Positions 10,741-24,096 of a DNA stretch of 64,000 nucleotides are shown here, piece after piece. Position 1 is the stretch's first letter. Every line of letters begins with the position of its first letter. The notes beneath the pieces are model-generated. The model made no database searches. It was not told where the DNA came from and saw nothing but the letters and a program-made list of their open reading frames with translations. Source of the stretch: Atherinomorus stipes (Eukaryota; Chordata; Actinopteri; Atheriniformes; Atherinidae); NCBI GenBank assembly GCA_023101725.1, contig JALJCO010012873.1, positions 310,001-374,000 on the forward strand, read 5' to 3'. The position numbers were made by a program, and so were the translations under genes.

Positions 10741-12309
10741 TTCAGTCTTTTTTTTTCTAGCGTCATAAATGACCACAGAAAGATGACTTGTAGCATGTGC
10801 TAATGTACAGCGACCTGAAGCACAATCTGACCTTTGAAAACGTTCAGGCTATTTTTTTTCCTAAATGGTAAAATAAAAGGAAGCAATTTCATTTAATGCC
10901 AAATCCATTACGATAACTTCTAAGGCTGAAGTCATTTTATTCTCAAGACCAGGAGAAAAAGACAAAGAAGTAAAAACACAAGTTATCAAAGCCATTTAAC
11001 ACTCAGATAGAGTAATTTGCTATCAAACATATTCGATCTTCCAAGAATATTAAACCATTAATGAAATTCTAAAGCACCAAGATCTGTCAAAGAAAAGTCA
11101 TTTAGGCTTTGAAAAGGTTTTTGTCCATCAGGTTATGATGGCTGGTAGTGAAAGAGTCTCAAATCAAGAACTCCTTTCTCTAAATTTCATCTTCACACAG
11201 CACTCTGGATTATTCTGCTGTTTACATTGACTTCATTTAAAAAGTTGTGATCAGCTGACGTAACCATTCTTGTCATGCAGATCTGCCACCGGGTCCGTTT
11301 CCTCTGCAGATGCATGCTTTCTAACTGCTCCCACAATTCCCAGTTTGATTGGACTGTAATGTTTGGAGGCTGAAAGGCCAACCAAACCGATAAAAAATGC
11401 ATATCCCTGTAAATACCTGCGCCTTTTTCCCCGGCTTGATGATATATTTATAACTACGTCTTTGCAGTGCTGCAATAAGGAGAAAGACATGCTCAGATTC
11501 AATTAGCGCAGGTTACCCCTTTTGTGAACTGCATGGACAGAGTTCAGCGCCACTGGGCCGGCAGGAACCTGCCCCGGGGCAGACACACATGCAGGGGAAA
11601 CATTCAACGGGAAAAACAAGGTTCATCTGCTATGTATCCGACCTGCCGCCCATTGAGAGCTTTTCCTGGACAAGAGCACAGCAAACGGCTGAGTGGCTTT
11701 CAATTTCAATTATTTTGAGTCAGTACACACCATTTGACGAAGCAGGGAACTTTCACATGAATCTTGCCATTTTCATGTCCAAATACAAACAAAACAAAGA
11801 CCTTGTGGCTCCTTGATCAGGAGGAAAAACTAAAACTGAATTTCACTTTCCAGCTGTTTTCAACAGCACACATCGCCACTTCCTGTTTGCCTAATTTCTC
11901 CTGTTTCTTGTTTTTCATGTGCATTCAAAGATTGGTACCCTTTTAAAGCCTGAAGTTCCCCAATCAGCAGGAACTGTGTTTATATGACTATTTTGGAGAG
12001 CTCATCTGAACTCTGTACTAAAACCTGATAATTGTGCTTCCATCACAACCAAAACAGCTTCTTCCCACCAATGAGGCCCCTCCTACACGCATAAACTCAT
12101 TCTCCCTGCCATTGAAAATGGTAACACATTACACTGCTAAAAGTAACAGGTGAATGCAAACAGATTAATTTGTAGGGATCAGAGACAACCTTTTTCTTCT
12201 ACTGATAGTCAATAAATTTCAGCTCCTAAAGGCTGATAGTGCTAACTGCTAACTCACATACATACCTAATCATGACATCAAAACTATTAACAAAACCAGA
12301 AAGACTTCA
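10741..12309. other. No gene recognised; GC-rich patch at 11530-11590
   Basis: Mostly AT-rich. The patch near 11550-11580 contains GCCGGCAGGAACCTGCCCCG, which can pair with itself and with the following CGGGGCAG. I cannot assign it. Confidence 0.35.
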
Positions 12310-12550
12310 AGCTTAAAACTGAGATTTTTCACTTCTGAATGTCTGATCATAAAATTTCCTACTCTAGGGGGTAGTTAGAGTCTAAAATAAGAAGGGAAAG
12401 TGGCTTGGAAGCAGCTAGGGGTCTCCCCTGTGAAGCAGCAGCTTTCTTCCTTCAACTGCAATATCTCAGCGAGAAAAGCTTAAAACTGGGTTTTCCAACT
12501 TCTGCATGTCCGATCTTAAAAATTCCAACTGTAGGGGACAGTTAGAGTCA
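12310..12550 (-). repeat. Dispersed repeat related to the interior of the 43.4-kb hAT MITE
   Basis: Read on the minus strand this segment aligns with about 43484-43670, inside a bounded hAT MITE: AGTTGGAATTTTTAAGATC, CATGCAGAAGTTG, CGCTGAGATATTG, AAGAAAGCTGCTGCTTCACAG and GACTC..ACTACCCC occur in the same order. A 71-bp piece is duplicated within it (12312-12383 and 12479-12549). No terminal repeats are visible here. Confidence 0.7.
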
Positions 12551-13540
12551 GTGTGCGAATGACACCGTGGGCTCTGATATTCCAACTGATATTGCCTTCC
12601 TGACAGACAGACTGTAGGCATACCGATGCATAATACCCAACAATAAGCAATGATTGTTCGAACCACAGCCTCCGAAGCTCGGGTGTGGGGCAACTAAGAC
12701 ACCGCTGGAGACGCACCAGATCACGTCTGTGACAGCACATCGCGGTGAAAGCGGCCTGTAGGCTTATTGGGCTCCGTCAGCGTCCCCTGAAATCAAACTT
12801 TGTGTTATGAAGCCTTTGATTTATTTTTGGTGGACCCTTTGCCAAATGAGATTTTTTTCCCTTTTTTGGAGCAAAGAAAACCCCACACCCAGATAACTCA
12901 AGACATCAGCAACACCCTTTGATCAAAAGAGCACCTGGAGAAACCATAATCAAGGACCCAGCAGCGCTTCCAAACTGGTATCAAGTCACAGTTAAAAGGA
13001 TAAATTTTTCTCACTTTGGTAACCCAACTTAATAGATGTGCAAATAAAATAAAAATAAAGTGCTCTTGAAAACAGTTTTACCACAGCTGAGCTGGAATAG
13101 TATAAATGTGCACAAATTTATGTGAAATTCGTTAAACAGTAAAACAAAGTAGCGAGTATATGAAAACGCATATTAGCGCATAAGAAAAATAAACATTTCA
13201 CTCACTCACATTTTTCATTTCACTCTCTGAAAGCCTGGCCACACATTTTGACTTGTACTTTCCACTGTGTGCAAAGTTTAACCTGAACCTGATGAAACCT
13301 CATGAGATTTTGTTGGTAAAATATATTGTGTTTGTTTATATCGATGTGATACCACAACATCAAATGTTGCAATATTTCAGTGTATCGATAATTTGTCTCA
13401 CCCCAAACGATCAATGAAACGAATTTGCTGACTAAGCAGAAAAGGTCTGTTTTGATAACCGTTTATTCCCCTGCCGTTTCATTACCTCACTTTTCCACTA
13501 AACATATCTATAAATCATTTATATAATAATTTGTGTATTA
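12551..13540. other. No gene recognised; CpG-containing block at 12660-12780
   Basis: The first part may continue the dispersed repeat to its left. The rest is AT-rich without recognised features. Confidence 0.35.
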
Positions 13541-13562
13541 TACACACACACACACACACACA
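13541..13562. repeat. CA dinucleotide microsatellite
   Basis: About ten ACAC units, flanked by AT-rich sequence. Confidence 0.95.
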
Positions 13563-13571
13563 TATACTTTG

Positions 13572-13796
13572 TATAAAAACTCTGATGAGTCTTAAAAAGC
13601 AGCTGAAGACAGTTCTATTTGGACAGGGGTTTAGCTAGATGTAGGTTTTCAAGAATTTAAGAATTTTGTTTTAAATTTTTGTGTTTGTAAATGTGAATGT
13701 TTCAATTTTATCCATTTCCCTCTATACTCTTATATCTTGCTGTGAAGCATGTTGTGATTCTGTGAAAAGTGCTATGCAAATCAACTTTACTTCCTG
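13572..13796 (+). mobile_element. LINE 3' end (C-terminus and tail)
   Basis: The frame at 13584 reads MSLKKQLKTVLFGQGFS then stop, resembling the L-K-x-x-L-F end of many fish LINE ORF2 proteins. The tail finishes GAAAAGTGCTATGCAAATCA ACTTTACTTCC, a typical LINE 3' terminus shape. Only the last codons and the 3' UTR are present, as expected for 5'-truncated copies. Confidence 0.6.
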
Positions 13797-13861
13797 ACTT
13801 TATATTTATAATGTGAAAAGGCATTTTATATACAGTTCATGAGAGATTTTTTAAATACTTT

Positions 13862-14208
13862 TCTTCTGCTTTTCCTATTTTGGCTGTTCGCTTCAGGGGT
13901 TGCCACAGCTGAACCATCTGCCTCCATCCAATCCATCCTGTGTCCTCACTAACTTCATGTCCTCCCTTCACTACATCCAGAAATCTCTTCTTTGGTCTTC
14001 CTACTTTTCCACCTGGTCTCCTGGAAACACAGAATATCCACCTTCCACCTCTGCATCATGCCAACCAGCTCTCTAATGTGTTCTGTCATAGTCCCAACTC
14101 TCAGCTTCCCCCTCTTTGACCCACATTAGCCCAGTTTCCACCAGCACCCTGTAGGTAAGATGCACTGATGGTGGTTGACCCTGGCCTCAACCAATCCAGT
14201 AGAAGACA
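13862..14208 (-). mobile_element. RTE-like LINE, 3' portion
   Basis: The segment contains CTTCAGGGGTTGCCACAGC, CATCTGCCTCCATCCAATCC, TTCATGTCCTCCCTTCACTA and TCTTCTTTGGTCTTCC, followed by CCAGCTCTCT, TGTCATAGTCCCAACTCTCA and CACTGATGGTGGTTGACCC. These phrases in this order belong to a very common teleost non-LTR element (assigned from memory to the RTE group). Several internal deletions separate the blocks. Confidence 0.7.
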
Positions 14209-15379
14209 TAAAGCTGATTCACATATTTGATTTGGCATCTTTGGATGCCCTCCATGACCCAACACTGCATTTATCCAGAGCTTGGGACCAGCACAAAGAG
14301 GACACTTGCTTCTGTTTCCTTGGAGCTAAATCATAATTTTCTATATTTTAATGTCTTGCAAACACTTTGTTTTTGTGTAGTCTTTGTTTTAGCATCCCCA
14401 CCCAATGACAAATTCCTTGTATGTGCACACTTAAAGGAATGGTACACCCAAAGAATGTTGTGTGTTCACTTTAATATCTCAAATGCAGCCGGAGATCAGA
14501 CAGGTTTTCGTTTTCCCCCCAACTTTCATATAATGGAGTTCAACGACGACTGAACCAAAAAGGTGCTGTATAAAATCAACAGTGTCAGTCCTTGCTAGTG
14601 GAACTGGGCTGTATATCCTGAGGTTAACCATGTATAGCAGCTGGAGAACTTTGGCCCTCGTCCTGCATTTATTCCATGTTTCCTTGTTTTAGCAAACCTG
14701 ACTCAACATAATCAGTCTCCGAGCAGAACGTGATCATACTTATATAAGCAGAGCGTTTCTAGGAGAAGTATTGAGTGATCACTTGGACATCTGAGGCGGG
14801 TGGGGTTAACGCAGACAAGCTGGAAGTGGAAACTTGTCACTTCCACATTTCCGCTGATGCAAAGTTAAACAGGTAGCTTTAACAAACAGCTGATCGAGGG
14901 GGTAAGAAAATATGAAATATATACAGCACGTGACATTTAGTTACACAGACACCACCGCGTGTGCAACCCCGCCTGCCTGCGACGAACAAAGTTTTTCCCA
15001 GTCATCCCCCTCCTGCATTAATAACCACCCCGTCACGGAAGAAGTTTCACGGGGATGAAACGACAAAACAGACCTTTTTCTTGTTCTTGCGGTCTTGAGA
15101 ACAAGAGGAAAGTTCTCGCTTCTCATGGAGGATGGAACAAGCTTTAAGTTAATGTGCTGTCGCAGCCAGGCTGGCTGCACGTGCGTTTGACAGTATCAAA
15201 ACAACGGCAGTGCGCATAGCGATTCACACATATTCCATCATAATATTTCATTTATTTCCCTAACGTTACACCAGTGTTACTGTGAACGGTATGATATGAC
15301 CCAACCATCAACCACAACATGCATTAATGCGCCAGCACAGCTGCCTGTGTCTCAAGGTTGTGGCAGGTAGTGTTGTTTT
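14209..15379. other. Unassigned; CpG-bearing block at 14920-15230
   Basis: No known repeat. The block at 14920-15230 has many CpGs and two E-box CACGTG motifs (about 14927 and 15178), and its minus strand is open for 79 codons (14941-15180). It might be a regulatory segment or exon, but nothing identifies a gene. Confidence 0.35.
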
Positions 15380-15404
15380 TTCTCTCTCTCTCTCTCTCTC
15401 TCTC
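15380..15404. repeat. TC dinucleotide microsatellite
   Basis: About twelve TC units after a short T run. Confidence 0.95.
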
Positions 15405-17028
15405 GCAAGTCGCACTGGTGCTACCTTTTTAAAATTTGACTTGCACTTTAAAGAAATTAAGTTGCATATGCAACCTAAAAGGTATCAGTCTGGAGCCCTG
15501 TGAACGCTACCCATCCAGGACTTTTGAGTCGGGCTTTGCAGAGAAAATGTTGACATATTGTTCTATGATTTAATGGATGAGAGCTGCAGCTGCATCATTT
15601 CAAAGAGATATTCAGATTTATCCTGAAAGGGTTGTCTCATTTTTTGTTTTGGTTTTTTAGGCAAGCCTGAGACTTTTTTCCATTGGTGTTGTGTGCTCTC
15701 TTTATTTATTCTTCACCAGAAACATTTACTGATCCCTTTACTGACTCTGAAAGGATTCAAATAGGCCCAGTGGTCATTTCATTATGGGTATGCAACTCTC
15801 AAGCAAAGCCATGTGCCTTAAAAAAAGGCACAGGGTTTAAAGGGTTAAAACAGTTTACAGCATTTACGACCATATTACTGCCTGTCCTTTCCAAGCCGAC
15901 TCAGTAATAAAGCTGCAGGTTGGGAGAGGTGAACAGCTATACTGGTCTGGTCTAGTCCCAAGAGAAAAGAAAGAAACATTTTATTTTGACAAGGAATTCT
16001 CGACGGGGTTTAAAATCCTGTTCATATCAGTCATACAGGAGCCAGTTATAAATGGTTAAGATGAATTCTCTAAGTTCCACATTACTTAAAAGCAGACCCC
16101 CCCCCAAGAAAAACAAAAAAACATTTCTTTCCTGTCAAAATCCTGCTCACTCATATCTTTTTATTCTGAGATATGAAAATGATTAATATACAAGTCTTTT
16201 TTACTTAAATGTGAGCAAGTAACAACATCTAGCCACTTCATACAGAACTGTCCTCACCTCTAAATAAAGGGAATTTTCCATACATTCCTCTGGAATTTTC
16301 CACCATCATTCCTTCCTGACCTGCCCACCCGTTGCCTCCACCGAGTCTGGCCTGACCCTATACCTGCCTAGCCAGTTTAACGTTGCCTTAGCTGTTTGTG
16401 GTCTGGCCATGTCACCCCTTTGCCGACTGATTTTCAGGTGTGGTCACCAGATAATACCTGTACGCGTACTGCATACTGCATATCCTGATCATAGTAAAAA
16501 CACAGCATGCTTTGTTTCTGTGTCAGCCCTCCTTCCTGACCCTGTGAACTTGTCCCAAGTCCATCTTTTGTACTTTGACATGGATGTCTGATAAGTCTAC
16601 GAGAGCTAAGGGTCGTTACACAGTCAAAATATGAAGAACAGGAGTCTCCCTTACCTTTGAAATAAAATTGAATATACATCATTAATCTCATAGGGAAATT
16701 GAAATTAGAGCCAACGGGGTACGTGTTTAGTGTTATGAAGAGGCCATGCAAATCTGTGCTTTCAGCCTAAATATAGTTCACAAAGTGCTCGGTCTCACCA
16801 GAGTTGGTAATTACCTATTTGGATTTTTTTTTGCATGTGCCAGATTACATGTCATAAGTGCACACATGACTAATAAAGCTGTACATAAAGATTTTGAGTA
16901 GTTGAAGGTAAATGTGGGCCGATACTCTGGTACCATTCAGCAAAGCTGCTAGCAACATTAGAAAAAAGAAAAATTATTTGATTAAACTAAATAATACCTT
17001 TAAGACAATATATGAGTGGACCTGGCAT
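15405..17028. other. No gene recognised
   Basis: Contains a TTGCATATGCAA palindrome near 15461 and a C-run at 16098. The 105-codon minus frame at 16434-16751 and the plus frame at 16409-16591 show no motif. Confidence 0.4.
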
Positions 17029-17621
17029 AAGGCCCAATCCCAATGTTCCCCTTACTCACAGCCACTAGCCCTTACTCACAACCACTAGCCTTCACCCAAT
17101 ACCACTACACCCACGAATTGAAGCCACAAGGTGTAGGGAACTGCCGAAAAGTCTTTGCCAGCTTTTCATCAGTATTTTAGCCTAGCTAGCGTGGCTAGTC
17201 TGGTTAACGTTAGGAACAAATATGTAATCTGTACATTTGTGAGTTTTCTTGTCGCCCCCCTGCGGTTGCTATTGTTATTTGATTCGTAATGACGTACAGC
17301 TCTCTAACCCTGTTCTCTGGCCCTCCTCAGCAAGTCAGCATCTGACGTCCCTCACTCTAAAGGGGTAGATTCATACCCACTACCCCTACATGCAAAGAGG
17401 AATCTAAACCCCGAAAAAAATGAGGGGAACGGGAAGAAAGGAAGAAGAGAGAAAATGATAATAAAAAAAAAAAAAAAAAAAGGAGAGGCCGGAAAAGGGG
17501 GGGGATCAAGATAAGAAACCAAAAGGGGAATTGGGACAGCACTACCTTCACAGGAACGCACAAAATTTAGGGTTAGAGGGCTAAAAACTAGACTTAGTGG
17601 GTGTATTGGGACGCACCCTAA
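17029..17621. mobile_element. MITE with GGG(T/C)..CCCAAT ends
   Basis: The left end TAAGGCCCAATCCCAAT and the inverted right end (TAGGGTGCGTCCCAATAC on the other strand) pair, and the subterminal CCACTAG/CTAGT words also face each other. An A-run of about 20 at 17461-17480 followed by a G-run lies inside. No clear target duplication is visible, so the superfamily is open. Confidence 0.6.
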
Positions 17622-17708
17622 GTGGTCGTTTGTCTCTCTGTGTTGGCCCTGCAATAGACTGGCTATCTTTCCAGAGATCAGTTTCCTAATATATATATAT
17701 TATATACA

Positions 17709-18920
<1,212 letters not shown>

Positions 18921-19240
18921 ATGCTAGCAGAACTTGGCTGTAAACGTTTTGCTCTAACTAACCAATCAGAGGACAGAACATGTTGACGTTATTGTGGGCC
19001 CACTAGCTGGCCCTGTGAGGCAAATTTGAAATCTAATTGGTTAAAGAAAAAGTCCATTCGACTATTGTTAAGGTTACATTGACCAGCACTACTGATTCTG
19101 AAGGCCCTGGGAAGATTTGTTTGACAAGGCAACACACAGAGGCTGAAATCTGATTGGAAAAATAAAATCTTGCAACCAAATACATGTAAAAGTAGCGGCG
19201 CAGCCAAGAGAAACGGTAAGAAGAGCATGGCTTTTTTGTA
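18921..19240. other. No recognisable feature
   Basis: AT-rich spacer between two repeats; overlapping minus-strand frames here are without motifs. Confidence 0.4.
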
Positions 19241-19437
19241 AAAGTGTTGCAGGCATCCATTTTAAAATGAGCAAATATTTTCACAAAAACAAAGTTTATC
19301 AGTTTGAACATTGAATATCTCGTTTCTGTAGTCTACTCAACTGAGTATAGGTTGAGGAGGATTTGCAAATCACTGCATTCTCTTTGTATTTACATTTTAT
19401 ACAGTGTCCCTACTTCATTGGAATTGGGATTGTAGTT
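19241..19437 (+). mobile_element. DNA-transposon-like repeat, right end (…GGAATTGGGATTGTA)
   Basis: The sequence GTTGCAGGCATCCATTTTAA, TTTATCAGTTTGAACATTGA, AGGATTTGCAAATCACTGCA and the terminus CATTGGAATTGGGATTGTA follow the layout of a very common fish repeat with TACAACCCCAATTCC ends. The matching left end appears, in reverse orientation relative to this one, at 22050. The superfamily is not certain from this piece. Confidence 0.7.
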
Positions 19438-20155
19438 ACATCACTATGTGCATATTCCAAAAGAAATCTGATAAACGGAGACAAGGATTTTTTTTTTGTT
19501 TATAATATTGCATTATGGAAATGCATGTAGCTGCATCAGATCAGATTATTATAATTATCTGATTACTCCCAGATATTGGATTTTGATGGTAAAATAAAAA
19601 GGCTCACTGTGTGACCAGCAAAGGACCCCAGCCCGGAAATTAAACCAGTGTCAAATGTATAGAGGAGCTGTAATCTCTCTCTATGAGCAGCTGCTATGCT
19701 GTCTGGTCTTTTTACTCCTGAAGCACAAAGTTTTTGTGAGAATCTAGTCCTCATGGTGCTGGTAGAATGGTATTAAGTTAGCATCATCTTACATACTGTG
19801 CATTTGGCTTTGTTGTCCTTGTTGAGGGAAATACCACTGCCCTGCTTCCACCTCCACACTGTTGTTGGAAGACACCGGGAGGTGATTCCTCCAGCACCAA
19901 AACTGCAGCTAGCGTCGAGGTAAACCCCTTTATTTTACAAAGCAGTGATAACACAGACACAGGACTCGCTCTGCTTCAGGGTCTCCTGTGAAATAAAGCA
20001 GGTGTTTCAGGGGGGTCCGTTTTCACTGCTGCACCAGTAAACCTGCAGCAGAGCAGCTGTTTTTTTTTGGAGGTGCTTAACGGTAAAAACAGACAGAAAA
20101 ACTTCAAAAAGTGAAGCTGCAGCAGATAAAGATGAACATGAAAGCGCATCTATTG
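19438..20155. other. No gene recognised
   Basis: Unassigned sequence with T-runs. A 63-codon minus frame at 19563-19754 is without motif. Confidence 0.4.
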
Positions 20156-20541
20156 TAGGGATCGACTGATACAGATTTTCTTACAGCTGATACTGATATC
20201 TTTGCATCAGCCTAAGCCAACGGGTGATAGAACTTGCCGATATTTAGGGGCCGATACTGCATCTGACTCACAAATAAATAGAATAAAGGGTACAATGAAA
20301 AGTAATTTTACAACTTTTTTAATATAAAAAAAGAACGAAGCACCTCACATAAATATTCAATAAAGAAAGTGCACTTATGAACATATATTAAATAGGTACA
20401 TTAAACTTTTGATTTGAAAAAAAAAAGTCTGTAAATTATGCGGAGTGGGGGTATCAGCTAACCCACCCAATGTACAGTATCAGCCGATAGTGATACTAGC
20501 AAAAAATGCAAACATTGGCCTAAAGTATCGGCCTATCCTTA
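20156..20541. mobile_element. hAT MITE, 386 bp
   Basis: Ends TAGGGATCGACTGATAC and ATCGGCCTATCCTTA pair imperfectly; both arms hold GATACTG/TATCGGC words. Flanking octamers ATCTATTG and ATCTGTGG agree at six of eight positions, consistent with an aged hAT target duplication. Confidence 0.75.
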
Positions 20542-20549
20542 ATCTGTGG

Positions 20550-22049
20550 TCTGGAAAAACTTTGGTTTTAAAAGGACAGCCATGACCAAATAGCTCATTC
20601 ATGAAGATCATGTCCACATACAGTTGTCACTGAAGGAGGCAACAGGAGCAAGCTGCTGCACAGTCTTAGCTACAACCATGAAACTAAGATGGTGGCGCAC
20701 GGCAGTGCAGCGGCTCCCACAGCTCTCCATAGTGATGGAAATAATTGCTTTTCTGTTGTCCTACTGAGTCTTTTACGTTTTTCATGAATATTTTACACTT
20801 GTTCTTTTCTCTACTTTGATATACTGATTGCATTGCTCTTGAATTTTGAATCCGAAACTGAAAAAGCTGGAGGATGCTTGAGTCAGATGTCACTTAAAAA
20901 ACATCTGAGGCTTTTTTCTGACAGCTTTAATAATCATCAGAATAAAATCCTACAAAGACTACCACCAACCCTCGGCCAGCAAATGAAATCCCTTAGAGGT
21001 GGAACAACAAATCTAGGCCTTTGGTTTGGATTATTCCTCTTCAACAACAATTAAAATTTGGACCAGTGGAGGCATACAGGAGATACATACAGGAGATCTG
21101 GGAATATTATTAATGCTTGAATCTAGCTGATCTGACACAAGTGACCTCAGACTTTACACGTAAGGTCCCTGTCACAATCAGTTTAAACCCAAAAGCCTTT
21201 AACCCCAAAGAAAAACAGAAGGAATAAAGGAGCTTAGATTACAAAGGGGCCACATTTAGTTAGTGCAAAGGCTACAAGTCAAAGCTCAGAGTTGCACCGC
21301 GTGACTCCAACAGAATGCACGCAACAATACAGATAATTAAATAATCCACTAACAGAGCCCATTCTGGGACGGAATATAACCATTAACCTCTTCTGTATTA
21401 TGATATGAAAAGAGTGCATATACATAAAATGTGGACAAAGAAGCTTTTCTCCACATGTTGTGACTGACCAACAGCATGTGAAAGTCCCCCCTACCTTTTT
21501 CTATTATGCTTGTAATAGCATTAGTAATGCTTTAAAGATTGTGCATGAGTGCTTCTGTCAGCACCATGAATGAACAGCTTCCATCCAGTTAAGCCTTGCT
21601 ATTTTATCTTTATATATCTTGCCTGGAATCCAACATAAGTTTAACAGAATGTGCAACTAATTTGCCATATGGAAAGTACCAAACAAGATTTAAAAAAATA
21701 ATAGAGACTACTCTTTCTGAAAGAACAAAACAAGCGTCAACACTATCTCAATATTAAATGCTTCCATAAGGCTATTAAATGTCAGAAATCCCTGAAAAAT
21801 AAAACCATGTTGGTGGACAAAAAATTACAGAGAGCAGAAGAAAGTTATAAAAGTGGTATTTTCAGTGATTTTCAGTAGTAACAGTGTTAAAACAGAAAGC
21901 TGGACTTGTAATCTGGTTCTTTAGAACATTTTAGGTTCAGACTGACTGCCAAATAGTTTCAGGCTAAGAAACAAACACCAAAGAAGACTTTGAAATGAGG
22001 TAAAACATCTTCAAAGATCAGAAAAGATGTCCATTCAAGCAGTGATGAT
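20550..22049. other. Mostly unassigned; possible LINE 5' start near 20688
   Basis: At 20688, AAGATGGTGGCGCACGGCAG resembles the start region of fish LINE copies, but no ORF follows for long. The remainder is AT-rich with nothing assignable. Confidence 0.3.
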
Positions 22050-22165
22050 TTTACAACCTCAATTCCAAAGAATTTAGCCTGTTGTGTAAAATGTAAATAA
22101 AAACTAAATGCAATGATTTCTGAATCTCATCAAGTCATATTTTATTCCCAGTAGAACATAATCAT
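22050..22165 (+). mobile_element. Left end of the TACAACC…AATTCC repeat family
   Basis: TTACAACCTCAATTCCAAAG at the tip, then TGTAAAATGTAAATAAAAAC and ATGCAATGATTTCTGAATC, the inverted partner of the end at 19437. The element is cut off near the start of the Tc1 copy at 22195. Confidence 0.6.
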
Positions 22166-22385
22166 CAAATAGGGATCCACAATATTGGATTATTGGATCC
22201 AAACCCCCATGGCCCTGTGTAAAAAAGTGATTGCTCTATCTGTTAAAACATAAACTGTGGTTTATCACATCTTTGGAAAGCTGAGTTCAATTTCTCTAGC
22301 CACACCAAGGCCGGATTACTGCCACACCTGTTCTCAATCAAGAAATCCCTTACATAGGACCTGCCTGACAAATTTAAGGATTCTC

Positions 22386-23252
22386 AAAAGCTAGACATCA
22401 TGCTGCAATCCAAAGAAATTCAGGTAAAAATGAGAAACAAAGTCATTGAGATCTATCTCAATTACATTACAAAGCCATTTCTAAAGCTTTGGGACTCCAG
22501 CGAACCACAGTGAGAGCCAGTATCCACAAATGGTGAAAACATGGAACAGTGGTGAACCTTCCCAGGAGTGGCCGGCCGAACAGAATTACCCCAAGAGCAC
22601 AGCGACGACTCATCCAAGAGGTCACAAAAGACCCCAGAACAACATCCAAAGAGCTGCAGGCCTCACTTGCCTCAGTTAAGGTCAGTGTTCATGACTCCAC
22701 CATAAGAAAGAGGCTGGGCAAAAATGGCCTGCATGCCATTACAGTAACACAGCATTTCAGAAAAGGAACATCATACCAACAGTAAAATAGGGTGGTGGTA
22801 GCGTGATGGTCTGGGGCTGATTTGCTGCTTCAGAACCTGGAAGGTTTGCTGTGGTAAATGGAACCATGAATTCTGCCGTCTACCAAAAAATCCTGAAGGA
22901 GAATGTCCGGCCATCTGTTGGTGACCTCAAGCTGAAGCGCACTTGGGTTCTGCAGCAGGACAATGATCCAAAACACACCAGCAAGTCCACCTCTGAATGG
23001 CTTAAGAACAACAAAATGAAGACTTTAGAGTGGCCTAGTCAAAGTCCTGACCTGAATCCCATTGACATGCTGAGGCATGACCTTAAAAAGGTGGTTCATG
23101 CTGGAAAACCCTCCAATGTGGCTGAATTACAACAACTCTGCAAAGATGAGTGGAACAAAATTCCTCCCCAGTCCTGTAGAAGACTTATTGCCAGTTATTG
23201 CAAACGCTTGATTGCAGTTGTTGCTGTTAATGGTAGCCCAAACAGTTATTAG
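22386..23252 (+). pseudogene. Tc1-like transposase pseudogene, family A
   Basis: Degenerate gene of a DDE transposase. The N-terminal part is shifted between frames: KPFLKLWDSS near 22470, then VNLPRSGRPNRITPRAQRRL, the GRPR-like AT-hook between the two helix-turn-helix domains, and LIQEVTKDPRTTSKELQASL from 22549. GGGSVMVWGCFAASEPGRFA follows in another frame near 22790, and from 22851 an open 133-codon frame gives the C-terminus NSAVYQKILKENVRPSVGDL with the second aspartate in LQQDNDPKHTSK and the last acidic region in WPSQSPDLNPIDML. There the usual final glutamate (NPIE) is an aspartate (NPID). The segment with the first catalytic aspartate (about 22765-22785) appears deleted. It ends PNSY stop. 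Confidence 0.92.
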
Positions 23253-23275
23253 GTGTAGAGGGCAATCACTTTTTC

Positions 23276-23775
23276 AATTCAATTCAATTCAATTCAATTC
23301 AACTTTATTTGTATAGCGTCCATTCATGACAATGTCACCTCAGGGCGCTTAAACAGACAGAAAAATTCAGGTCAGATTCATAATAGCCTAGTTAAGGAAA
23401 CCAACAGATTGGATCGAATCTTGACTTGACCCGGTCCAATCCCCCATCCTGAGCAAGCACGGAGGGGTGGCGACAGTGGGAAGGAAAACACCCTTTTAAC
23501 AGGGAGGAAAAACCTCCGGCAGAACCCGGCTCAGGTAGGGCGGCCATCTGCCTCGACCGGCTGGGGGGGAGAAGACAGAAAGGGAGACCAACAAACACTG
23601 CAACGTTATCCAGCCAGATCTGCTGAGAGAGGAGAACACAGTTAATGATGCAATACTGTCACAGGTTTCTACATGGAGAGACAGAGATGGTGGGAGAGGA
23701 AGAGCCCAGTGCATCATGGATGTCCCGCAGCAGTCTAAACCTATAGCAGCTTAACTAAGGGAAGGCTAGCCATCA
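23276..23775. mobile_element. 500-bp dispersed repeat inserted in the Tc1 arm
   Basis: Opens with five AATTC units, then AACTTTATTTGTATAGCG, CACCTCAGGGCGCTTAAAC, and later GGGTGGCGACAGTGGGAAGG, AACCTCCGGCAGAACCCGGC and GGGCGGCCATCTGCC. These phrases mark a very common percomorph dispersed repeat. TTTTTC on both sides (23270-23275 and 23776-23781) is the target duplication, and the Tc1 arm reads continuously once the insert is removed. Minus-strand open frames inside are by-products. Confidence 0.88.
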
Positions 23776-24096
23776 TTTTTCACGCAGGGCCATTTAAGTT
23801 TGGAATTTTTTTCCCCCCTTAAAAATAAAAATCTTCATTTAAAAACTGCATTTTGTGTTTTCTTGTGTTATCTTTGTCTCATGTTTAAATTTGTCTGATG
23901 ATCTGAAACATTTAAGTGTGACTAAAATGCAAAAAAGTAAGAAATCTGGAAGGGGGCAAACACTTTTCCACACAGCTGTTGGAGTCAACTTGCACAGTGA
24001 AACGGATCGCCGTGTTCGGACTGGAAATTCTGATGTTAGGCGGAGTATAGGCAGACCTAAAGCTGCACCTTTGCCTCAAATCCATGGCGGATCCGT

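Larger units (their letters stand above)
22195..23979 (+). mobile_element. Tc1/mariner element, family A, longest copy
   Basis: Same family as the element at 1-896 but in the other orientation and with most of the coding region present. The left outer arm is missing (starts at CCAAACCCCCATGGCCC); the right inner and outer arms run to about 23979 (GGGGGCAAACACTTTTCC). A 500-bp repeat at 23276-23775 splits the right arm. Confidence 0.92.

Noticed and set aside
17401..17654. Phenylalanine/proline-rich minus-strand frames
   Set aside because: Translation of purine-rich tracts and the A-run inside a MITE.
23392..23717. Proline- and serine-rich minus-strand frames as a protein gene
   Set aside because: They lie wholly inside the 500-bp dispersed repeat inserted in the Tc1 arm.
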